Notes: generated from the letters alone by a model not told the origin. Shown: positions 1-5,527, counted from the stretch's first letter. The stretch: 8,165 nt of DNA from Prolixibacteraceae bacterium (GCA_007116765.1 SKHV01000454.1:1-8165); one strand, 5' to 3'. Translations and numbers: made by a program.

Positions 1-11
1 GCTGATACGAT

Positions 12-47
12 AAAAAAACCCGTCATTTTTTAAAACGACGGGTTTTT
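12..47 (-). terminator. Rho-independent terminator after the peroxiredoxin gene
   Basis: An 11-base perfect inverted repeat (AAAAACCCGTC at 14-24, GACGGGTTTTT at 37-47) encloses a 12-base AT-rich loop. Read on the minus strand, the GC-containing stem ends in a run of T from the A-tract at 12-18. This is the layout of an intrinsic terminator, 36 bases beyond the peroxiredoxin stop codon. The plus-strand reading also ends in T5, so it could stop transcription arriving from the left as well. Confidence 0.9.
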
Positions 48-82
48 AGGTTTTGGGTCAAATTATTTGTGTGAATTCATCG

Positions 83-805
83 CTATTTCTTCAGTACTTT
101 TTTCAGTACTTCTTCTTTGCTGATTTTTTTGGTGCAGAAGAACCAATCCTTACACTCAAGGCCTTCTTCTTTACCTTCCATACGGTCCTGTGCTGTTCCA
201 CACGAGCCGGCAGGTGAGATAATTACATCGTCGCCCGGACGCCAGTCGGCAGGAGTTGCTACTCCAAATGCATCGGCAGCCTGCAAGGCAACTACTGCAC
301 GGTACAATTCGTCGAAATTACGTCCCAAGCTAAGCGGGTAGTAAATAATAGTACGGATGGTTCCTTTTGGGTCGATAATGAATACAGCGCGTACAGCTTT
401 GGTGTTGCTTTCGCCGGGCATCATCATGCCGTATTTTTTGGCCACTTCCATGGTGATGTCTTCAATGAGCGGGAATTTTACTTCCACGTTTTTCATTCCT
501 CGGTATTCGATTTTTTCCTTAATGGTACGCAGCCATGCAATGTGGCTGTAAAGTCCGTCAACCGAAAGGCCTACCAGTTTAGTGTTTGCTTCGGCAAACT
601 GGTCTTCCATGCTTGCAAATGTCATGAATTCCGATGTGCAAACCGGGGTGAAGTCGGCAGGGTGGCTAAAAAGTATTACCCAGCTTCCTTTGTAGTCCGA
701 AGGAAAATTAATGTCGCCTTGAGTGGTTACTGCTTTGAATTCGGGAGCTGCTTCGCCAATGCGCGGCATGGCATAAGCTAATTGATTTTCATTGTTTGTT
801 TCCAT
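83..805 (-). CDS. Peroxiredoxin, Prx6/archaeal-type AhpC/TSA family
   Basis: This 240-residue thiol peroxidase reduces hydrogen peroxide and organic hydroperoxides in the cytoplasm. The thioredoxin-like core contains the peroxidatic motif PADFTPVCTSE with Cys56, and Thr53 and Arg139 complete the usual active-site triad. The length and the long C-terminal arm (about residues 160-240, with PADWRPGDDVI) match the Prx6 group as found in archaea such as Aeropyrum. The arm holds Cys202, Cys218 and Cys224. The C-KDWFF-C pair corresponds to the paired C-terminal cysteines of archaeal enzymes, where the first resolves the sulfenic acid, so a 2-Cys mechanism is likely. The start is the ATG at 805, behind an A/T-only leader with no Shine-Dalgarno sequence. 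It lies 53 bases downstream of dps on the same strand with no obvious promoter between, so the two are probably co-transcribed and under OxyR control. Family assignment is firm; the reductant is unknown. Confidence 0.93.
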   Translation of the reverse strand: METNNENQLAYAMPRIGEAAPEFKAVTTQGDINFPSDYKGSWVILFSHPADFTPVCTSEFMTFASMEDQFAEANTKLVGLSVDGLYSHIAWLRTIKEKIEYRGMKNVEVKFPLIEDITMEVAKKYGMMMPGESNTKAVRAVFIIDPKGTIRTIIYYPLSLGRNFDELYRAVVALQAADAFGVATPADWRPGDDVIISPAGSCGTAQDRMEGKEEGLECKDWFFCTKKISKEEVLKKVLKK

Positions 806-858
806 TTTAAATTATTTTTTATGGTTATTGAAATTGATTTATACTTCTAACAGACTGC

Positions 859-1311
859 TTAAGCTAATGTTGAATTTAGCATCCATAATTTTTTCTCGGT
901 ACCCGAAATAAGGTCGCTCATCATAGATGCGGTTGCTTCGTCTTCGTTTTCGCCTGCAAGTTCAAGAATGCTGCGGTATTGCTTTAACAGATCCTCAAAG
1001 TTGTTTACTGCAATTTTAAGGCTTTCCCTGCCTTTGGGTACTTCGGTAACAGGCTTAATTGATGCATATTCGAGATAATCCTTGAACTGATGCAAAGGTA
1101 CACCGCCCAGCATAAGTATGCGCTCTGCAACTTCGTCAATTACATCGGCTGTTTCGTCGTAATACTTCTCGAACAGGTTGTGAAGCATGTAAAAATCGGG
1201 ACCTTTCACCAACCAGTGCAAGGTGCGTTGGTTTTGGTAAACTATTTGAAGGTCGGATAACAACTTGTTCAATTTGTCAATTACTTTTTGTGTTACTTCA
1301 TTTGCTTTCAT
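859..1311 (-). CDS. dps: Dps-family mini-ferritin (starvation/peroxide protection)
   Basis: This encodes a 150-residue ferritin-like protein that should assemble into a 12-subunit shell, oxidise Fe(II) with hydrogen peroxide and store the iron, limiting Fenton damage. The inter-subunit ferroxidase ligands fit Dps spacing: His32 (in the LHW motif), His44, Glu48, Asp59 and Glu63 line up with E. coli His51, His63, Asp67, Asp78 and Glu82, with Glu replacing Asp67. The reading frame is open to 1362, but the ATG at 1311 is preferred. It gives the normal family length, and the longer form would start inside the promoter -7 element at 1360-1367. With this start there are only 31 residues before the first ligand, so the lysine-rich DNA-binding tail of E. 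coli Dps is absent. It is divergent from oxyR and followed by the peroxiredoxin gene, a classical OxyR-regulon arrangement. Confidence 0.9.
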   Translation of the reverse strand: MKANEVTQKVIDKLNKLLSDLQIVYQNQRTLHWLVKGPDFYMLHNLFEKYYDETADVIDEVAERILMLGGVPLHQFKDYLEYASIKPVTEVPKGRESLKIAVNNFEDLLKQYRSILELAGENEDEATASMMSDLISGTEKKLWMLNSTLA

Positions 1312-1419
1312 GATATTAAATTTTAGTGTTAATAAATTCTTTTGTTGTTTTTGATAGCTCAAAGGTAATATTGCTTATATTTATGTTTGTTTATGTATGT
1401 ATAAGTAAAGAGTTATATT
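1312..1419. promoter_or_regulatory. Divergent oxyR/dps control region
   Basis: The 108 bases between the two divergent starts hold two exact matches to the Bacteroidota -7 consensus TAnnTTTG. TACCTTTG on the minus strand (1367 to 1360) faces dps, and TATGTTTG on the plus strand (1382-1389) faces oxyR. They lie only 14 bases apart back to back. Neither has a convincing -33 TTG at the usual 19-21 base spacing, which suits activator-dependent promoters. Between and around them is an inverted repeat with 6-base arms, CTTATA (1374-1379) and TATAAG (1400-1405). There is also a tandem near-repeat TTATGTTTGT/TTATGTATGT (1381-1400). A sequence at 1354-1368 resembles half of the E. coli OxyR motif (8 of 10 specified bases). 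The -7 elements are well supported; the OxyR operator is inference. Confidence 0.6.
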
Positions 1420-2367
1420 ATGACCTTGTTGCAATTAAAATATATTCTGGAACTGTCGAATTATAAGTCGTTTTCCCTTACTGCGAGTAGGCTTAATATC
1501 TCGCAGCCGGCATTGAGTATTCAGGTTCATAAGCTTGAAGAGGAGCTGGGTATTCAGATCTTTAAACGTTCGCATAGTAAAATTACCTTAACGGCCGAGG
1601 GTGAAATGTTTGTGGAAAAAGCCAGGGAACTCATCCAACTATCTGAAAAATTGAAAGACTTGCCTTTTGATTTGGAGAATAAACCAGAAGGAACACTTAG
1701 GGTGGGAGTGATTCCAACCCTGGCGCCGTATTGGGTGTCGCTGTTTATGAATAATTTTTCAAAGAGTTACCCTTTAATAAAGCTTACAATTGTTGAAATG
1801 AAAACCGAAGATATCGTGCGCGATTTGAAGAACGGTTTTATCGATGCCGGTTTCGTCTCAACTCCGATACAGGCTTCAGGCCTTGTTTTTGAACCATTGT
1901 TTTACGAACAGTTTTTCCTCTATGTTTCGGAGAAGCATGAATTGTATGAGTACGATGAAATTGATTTGAACGAGGTGGACTTAAAAGAAATGTGGTACTT
2001 ACAAGAGGGGAATTGTTTTCAGAATCAGGTGGATTCGGTATGCGTGTACGCCAAAGAACCGGGCGAATTCCAAAACGTGGTGTATCTTTCCAATTCAATC
2101 GAATCGCTTTGCCGGGTGGTTGAAAATGCAGGTGGCATTACCTTTATCCCCGAAATGGCAACGCTTTCGGTAAGTTCCGAAAAGGAGAACATGATTAAAG
2201 AAATTGCAGGTTCGAAACCGGTGCGCGAAATAAGCCTGGTAACCACAAAATTATCTCGTAACGAGCGCCTTGCATCGCTTTTGCTCAGTGAGGCCATGAA
2301 AGTAATCCCTAAGCGCATGAAAACAAAGCCTCAAGCAAAAAGCATCGATACGGGGCTGAAGTTTTAG
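1420..2367 (+). CDS. oxyR: OxyR, peroxide-sensing LysR-type transcriptional regulator
   Basis: This 315-residue LysR-family regulator has an N-terminal winged helix-turn-helix (about residues 1-60, SLTASRLNISQPALSIQVHK), a linker helix and a periplasmic-binding-protein-like sensor domain (about 90-300). It is called OxyR rather than a generic LysR because the redox pair sits at Cys199 and Cys208, the same positions and spacing as in E. coli. The peroxide-binding Thr100 (in IPT) and Thr129 are also present. Oxidation should form a 199-208 disulfide and switch the tetramer to its activating form. Two residues near the peroxidatic cysteine differ from E. coli: Asn198 for His and Gln201 for Arg. 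A third cysteine is at 231. The start ATG lies 30 bases after a TATGTTTG -7 element. Divergence from dps-prx supports local control of peroxide-defence genes and autoregulation. Confidence 0.92.
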   Translation: MTLLQLKYILELSNYKSFSLTASRLNISQPALSIQVHKLEEELGIQIFKRSHSKITLTAEGEMFVEKARELIQLSEKLKDLPFDLENKPEGTLRVGVIPTLAPYWVSLFMNNFSKSYPLIKLTIVEMKTEDIVRDLKNGFIDAGFVSTPIQASGLVFEPLFYEQFFLYVSEKHELYEYDEIDLNEVDLKEMWYLQEGNCFQNQVDSVCVYAKEPGEFQNVVYLSNSIESLCRVVENAGGITFIPEMATLSVSSEKENMIKEIAGSKPVREISLVTTKLSRNERLASLLLSEAMKVIPKRMKTKPQAKSIDTGLKF

Positions 2368-2416
2368 AGTAATATCGATTTGTTTTGTATTTTGATGGTA
2401 TGTCCGACTCAGTAAA

Positions 2417-2470
2417 AACTATAAAGTTAAGATGAGTATAAATTCGCACATAAAAAACAACTATAAAGTT
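2417..2470. repeat. Pair of identical operator-like palindromes before the toxin-antitoxin operon
   Basis: The 12-base sequence AACTATAAAGTT occurs twice without mismatch, at 2417-2428 and 2459-2470. The two copies are 42 bases apart start to start, about four turns of B-DNA, so they would face the same side of the helix. Each is an interrupted palindrome, AACT-N4-AGTT. The E. coli MqsA operator is AACCT-N2-4-AGGTT, so this looks like a shortened relative. The second copy overlaps the promoter's -33 TTG at 2469-2471, placing it well for repression. A weaker third copy (2435-2450) matches 2460-2475 at 13 of 16 bases but lacks the palindrome arms. Binding by the downstream antitoxin is inferred. 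Confidence 0.7.
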
Positions 2471-2499
2471 GCACAATATAGAAGTACGACTTATCTTTG
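2469..2499 (+). promoter_or_regulatory. Promoter of the toxin-antitoxin operon
   Basis: A -33 TTG (2469-2471) is followed after 20 bases by TATCTTTG (2492-2499), an exact match to the Bacteroidota -7 consensus TAnnTTTG. The predicted transcription start near 2504 leaves a leader of only about 14 bases before the ATG at 2518, with no Shine-Dalgarno sequence. The -33 element overlaps the second operator-like palindrome. Confidence 0.75.
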
Positions 2500-2517
2500 T
2501 AATAACTTCATTTGCAC

Positions 2518-2868
2518 ATGGCATCAAAACAAGAAGTTGAAACATACTTAAAGGAACTAAAGGTGAAAATGGATATTTTCGGCATACTGTTTCTTGATGA
2601 CCGCGGCAAGAATCAACAAACGCTGCACGATTTAGAAATTTCACCTGCCAAACGAAAAGAAATTTTAAGTTCTTTAAAGATCGAAGATTATTCGCAAGGG
2701 CCTTTAGATGAAAAAATGCGTGGCATATTGCCTATGTGGGTTTTTGGCAAACAAGTAAAAAAGGATGAAGTGTACATCAAAGTAAGTATGGGAAATGAAA
2801 ACAACGGAGCGGTTTGTATTTCATTTCATATTGCCGAACACCCTATGAATTATCCATTTAAAAAATAA
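2518..2868 (+). CDS. MqsR-like toxin of a type II toxin-antitoxin system (putative mRNA interferase)
   Basis: This encodes a small protein of 116 residues with no signal peptide or membrane segment. The C-terminal half resembles MqsR, an RNase of the BECR/RelE-like fold that cuts mRNA (at GCU in E. coli). The pattern is a leucine-rich helix ending in IEDYSQG (MqsR: ESDFYKS), then MWVFGK (MqsR: IWQDVY), then DEVYIKVSM (MqsR: GQVYLKITV) and a final strand CISFHI (MqsR: LIVSFK). Tyr86 would match the MqsR catalytic Tyr81. The C-terminal catalytic lysine is not obvious and His104 or His108 may act instead. The ATG at 2518 is chosen over an in-frame TTG at 2512 because it is the stronger codon and lies at a more usual distance from the promoter. 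Toxin-first order with an MqsA-like partner six bases downstream mirrors mqsRA. The family link is by motif alignment only, and the activity is inferred. Confidence 0.65.
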   Translation: MASKQEVETYLKELKVKMDIFGILFLDDRGKNQQTLHDLEISPAKRKEILSSLKIEDYSQGPLDEKMRGILPMWVFGKQVKKDEVYIKVSMGNENNGAVCISFHIAEHPMNYPFKK

Positions 2869-2874
2869 ACACAC

Positions 2875-3873
2875 ATGAAAAGTCCATTTACAGGTAAAGA
2901 AATGAGCATTGTAAAAGAGTGGAGAACCATGAGTTTTCGCAAAGACGAATTCAAGGTGTTATTTCATTCGTACAAATGCGAAGATACAGGTGAGCAATTT
3001 GAGGATGATGCATTTGCCCAATTGAATTACAATCAATTAGTAAATCAATACAGGGTTAAATACAGCATCCCCTTTCCTGAGCAAATTATTTCAATTCGGG
3101 AAAAATACAATCTGTCGGCAGTAAAAATGTCCGAAATATTAGGTTTCGGCACAAACGGATATCGCCAATACGAAGGTGGCGAAGTACCAAACCAATCAAA
3201 CGCTAAATTAATTCAGTTAGCCGACGACCCTCATGAGTTTAAAAAACTGGTTAATTACTGCACAACACTTGACCAGAAAATCATAGAAAAAACACATAAT
3301 ACAATTGATAATTTACTGGAAGAACAAAAGAAGAACAAATTTGAAAAGCAATTGGAGAATTACTTCTTTGGAACATGCCTTCCCAATAATTTGACAGGTT
3401 TTAAAACACCAGATTTCAGGAAGTTTTCTGAGATGGTTGTGTTTTTTACCACAAAACTTGAACCATGGAAAACCAAGTTGAATAAGCTGTTATTCTATGC
3501 CGATTTTATCATGTATAAGCAATCGGGGTTTTCAATGAGCGGTGTTCAGTATCGAGCAATTCCAATGGGGCCTGTACCTAAAAATTTCAACAGCATTTTT
3601 GAATACTTAGCCAATAAAGACGTGTTGGATATTTATTATACAAATTTTGCCGATGGTGGTACGGGTGAGCAATTTAAGCCAAATCCAAACAAGACTTTTG
3701 ATAAGGAATTGTTTACTGAAAATGAATTGCAAATATTAGAATCGGTTGCGGAAAGATTTAAAAACACATCGACTAATGAGATAATTGAAATCAGTCATAA
3801 AGAAAAAGCCTGGATTGATAATGTTACAGAGAAAAAACTGATTGATTATAATTATAGTTTTAAATTAAATTGA
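2875..3873 (+). CDS. Antitoxin: MqsA-like zinc-finger/HTH protein with a C-terminal Panacea (DUF4065/SocA-like) domain
   Basis: This 332-residue protein has three parts. Residues 1-45 have the layout of the YgiT/MqsA zinc finger, but three of the four expected cysteines are replaced (SPFTG at 3-7, CEDTG at 35-39), leaving only Cys35. Residues about 66-120 form an Xre/MqsA-type helix-turn-helix, with GFGTNGYRQYEGGEVP at 90-105 closely matching MqsA GGGVNAFSRYEKG. After a charged linker (about 132-165), residues about 185-300 form a DUF4065/Panacea domain, recognised by LNKLLFYADF and GVQYRAIPMGPVP. In known systems that domain neutralises varied toxins directly, while the HTH represses the operon. 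It lies six bases after the toxin stop without a Shine-Dalgarno sequence, consistent with one transcript. The twin palindromes upstream are its likely operators. AT-rich composition against its neighbours hints at acquisition. Domain calls are good; the neutralisation mechanism is inferred. Confidence 0.75.
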   Translation: MKSPFTGKEMSIVKEWRTMSFRKDEFKVLFHSYKCEDTGEQFEDDAFAQLNYNQLVNQYRVKYSIPFPEQIISIREKYNLSAVKMSEILGFGTNGYRQYEGGEVPNQSNAKLIQLADDPHEFKKLVNYCTTLDQKIIEKTHNTIDNLLEEQKKNKFEKQLENYFFGTCLPNNLTGFKTPDFRKFSEMVVFFTTKLEPWKTKLNKLLFYADFIMYKQSGFSMSGVQYRAIPMGPVPKNFNSIFEYLANKDVLDIYYTNFADGGTGEQFKPNPNKTFDKELFTENELQILESVAERFKNTSTNEIIEISHKEKAWIDNVTEKKLIDYNYSFKLN

Positions 3874-3944
3874 GTTTTCTTGCGCGCACCGTCCCTTCGT
3901 TCTTATCTTCCCATCTAAATGATACGGATAGAAATAATAAGAAA

Positions 3945-4937
3945 TTACCGGTTTACCGGCACCGAAAAAGCCAGCATGCGCGAGTTGTATTCTATGCGTG
4001 CCAATTGCCCCTCGGGAGTGGTTTCGTAATCGAAACGTTCGTTGGAGTTGTCGCGGAAACGGTCAAGTACCCCATGTGTTAAACGGGCTAAGTGCTGGCG
4101 CGGCTCCATATTGTTTACCCGCTCAGCAAGCCATTCGCCCAGACTTGGAAATATTTCAGTATCGGGTATTGTTGCTGGAGATGTATTGAATGTGGCCAGG
4201 TTAAAGTTCATTTCTGAAATTGCTGTAGACTTAATGCTTACCTCGGCCGATGCCAGGGTTTCGAAAGCAAACGTTTCCCGGGCCGGTGCTATGGGTTCGT
4301 CGCGATGCTCTTCCGCTTGTTCTTCCGTTGATTCTTTCGCACGGCTTACAGTGCGTGTTGTTTCTATGAGTGTAAGCGGGGTCGATTTTTCGGTAATTAA
4401 CTTCGTTTCAAAACTGATGGGCAACTCAGCGATTTGCACTTCGGGTATTTCGTGATATTGTGTATCGGTACTGAACCAGAAAATTGCAGCTAGTACAATT
4501 GCGGCTGCGGCCGAAATCCAATAAAGCGGCACAACTTTTCTTCGTTTTAATTTTGAAATTTGTGTGTATGTGACGTTTTCGTCGGGTATTAATTTGGTGG
4601 CCTTGAAAAGCTTATATTCGTTTGCTGCCTTAGGCGAGTGTGTAAGGTATTGCTCAAATTCAGCCCGTTCGGCATCGTTCATGTCATTCTCTAATGCTTT
4701 GATGCAGCTCACTTGCAGTACTCCGGGCTCGTCGAAATCCGATTTCAGCAAATGTGAATAGTCGTAATCAGGCCTTTCATCATTAACTATGCTGAACTCA
4801 TTTATCCCTTCCAGTTCTTCATCCAAATCGGGGTTTTCACGCAAAAAGGCATGCATATCTTCTTCCATACCGGCGGGCAGCTTGCCATCGAGATAGTCGA
4901 TAAAAATGCTTTCGTAATTTTCGCGTGTAATCCTCAT
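3945..4937 (-). CDS. Membrane anti-sigma factor partner of the upstream ECF sigma factor
   Basis: This 330-residue protein has a cytoplasmic N-terminus (1-136), one membrane segment (about 137-156, PLYWISAAAAIVLAAIFWF, preceded by KLKRRK) and a C-terminal part of about 174 residues expected outside the inner membrane. There is no signal peptide and no HxxxCxxC zinc motif; the only cysteine is Cys78. It is not a FecR-type protein that I can recognise. The cytoplasmic part seems to contain two related helical units (about 8-43 and 78-113), the first reading FIDYLDGKLPAGMEED. The outer part is rich in Thr, Glu and Ala and has no domain I know. The ATG at 4937 overlaps the sigma stop codon as TAATG and has a strong AAGGAG seven bases upstream, so translation is probably coupled. 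The role, holding the sigma factor at the membrane until an envelope signal arrives, is inferred from gene order and topology. Confidence 0.75.
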   Translation of the reverse strand: MRITRENYESIFIDYLDGKLPAGMEEDMHAFLRENPDLDEELEGINEFSIVNDERPDYDYSHLLKSDFDEPGVLQVSCIKALENDMNDAERAEFEQYLTHSPKAANEYKLFKATKLIPDENVTYTQISKLKRRKVVPLYWISAAAAIVLAAIFWFSTDTQYHEIPEVQIAELPISFETKLITEKSTPLTLIETTRTVSRAKESTEEQAEEHRDEPIAPARETFAFETLASAEVSIKSTAISEMNFNLATFNTSPATIPDTEIFPSLGEWLAERVNNMEPRQHLARLTHGVLDRFRDNSNERFDYETTPEGQLARIEYNSRMLAFSVPVNR

Positions 4938-5422
4938 TATATAACTCCTTCCAGTTGTCCTATGTAATTCTTCAAAAATACCCGTGCCCTGTAAATATAA
5001 ACTTTTACCTGCGATTCAGTAAGACTGCATAATTCTCCAATTTCTTCGTAGGAGTATCCTTCGTAATCGCGCAAAAGTAATACCGAACGCTGCATTTCGG
5101 GCAGTCGTTTTAATCCTTCGTCGAGAACTTCTTTCAAATCGCTGTATTGTTTCGAGTGCGATACTTCGGGCATTTCGGCCGTATCGGTCACAATCATGCG
5201 GTTTTCCTTCCTCACCATATCCACCAGTGCATTGTGGGCAATGCTGAACAGGTACGATTTTCCCTTTTCAAAACTTATGTCGCGGTGGTTGCGCCACAGT
5301 TTTTCAAAGCTGTCCTGCACCAAATCATTGGCTCTTTCTTCGTCCCTGATGTTTTTTACAAGGTAACGAAAAAGCTTGTTTGCATTTTGCTCAACTATCT
5401 GGTTGTACTCACCGGTGGTCAT
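4937..5422 (-). CDS. ECF-type RNA polymerase sigma-70 family sigma factor
   Basis: This 161-residue protein is the size of a minimal ECF sigma factor, with only regions 2 and 4. Region 2 spans about residues 14-76, with the core-binding DLVQDSFEKLW at 33-43 and the -10-recognition/melting helix SYLFSIAHNALVDMVRK at 56-72. Region 4 spans about 104-152 and contains LPEMQRSVLLLRDYEGYSYE and the HTH ending in VKVYIYRARVFLK, which reads the -35 element. No extra C-terminal domain is present. The ATG at 5422 is supported by AAGGAAAG just upstream. Its stop codon shares one base with the next gene's start, giving a sigma/anti-sigma operon. A TGTAAC-N16-CGTC element 27 bases upstream suggests it activates its own operon. 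The regulon and signal are unknown. Confidence 0.92.
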   Translation of the reverse strand: MTTGEYNQIVEQNANKLFRYLVKNIRDEERANDLVQDSFEKLWRNHRDISFEKGKSYLFSIAHNALVDMVRKENRMIVTDTAEMPEVSHSKQYSDLKEVLDEGLKRLPEMQRSVLLLRDYEGYSYEEIGELCSLTESQVKVYIYRARVFLKNYIGQLEGVI

Positions 5423-5449
5423 CTTTCCTTTTAGGTTTACATTGTATTT

Positions 5450-5475
5450 GACGAAGATGTTTGAGAAAAGTTACA
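5450..5475 (-). promoter_or_regulatory. Candidate ECF-type autoregulatory promoter of the sigma/anti-sigma operon
   Basis: Read on the minus strand, TGTAAC (5475 to 5470) is followed after exactly 16 bases by CGTC (5453 to 5450). CGTC at -10 with an AAC-ending -35 about 16 bases away is a common ECF-sigma promoter form. The element ends 27 bases before the sigma start codon, leaving a leader of about 20 bases that carries the AAGGAAAG ribosome-binding site. No TAnnTTTG -7 element faces this gene in the intergenic region. That the encoded sigma factor uses this promoter is inference. Confidence 0.55.
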
Positions 5476-5527
5476 ATTTAGAAAAAAAACATTGTTTATA
5501 ACTTTTTTGAACTCCTTAATTCCATTC

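Noticed and set aside
1312..1362. Seventeen-residue N-terminal extension of Dps
   Set aside because: It would place the start codon inside the -7 element TACCTTTG and exceed what the ferroxidase spacing needs.
2512..2517. TTG codon as an earlier toxin start
   Set aside because: It would add only two residues, is a weaker start codon, and lies within a few bases of the predicted transcription start. The ATG at 2518 is more likely.
3900..3943. Inverted repeat TTCTTAT/ATAAGAA between the convergent antitoxin and anti-sigma genes, and CCGG-TTTA-CCGG at the anti-sigma stop codon, as terminators
   Set aside because: The first has AT-only-like 7-base arms and a 30-base loop. The second has only a 4-base stem with a broken T-tract. 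Neither is convincing.
4042..4455. 137-codon open frame on the plus strand opposite the anti-sigma gene
   Set aside because: It resembles no family I know, and the opposite strand encodes a protein with sensible topology directly coupled to a sigma factor.
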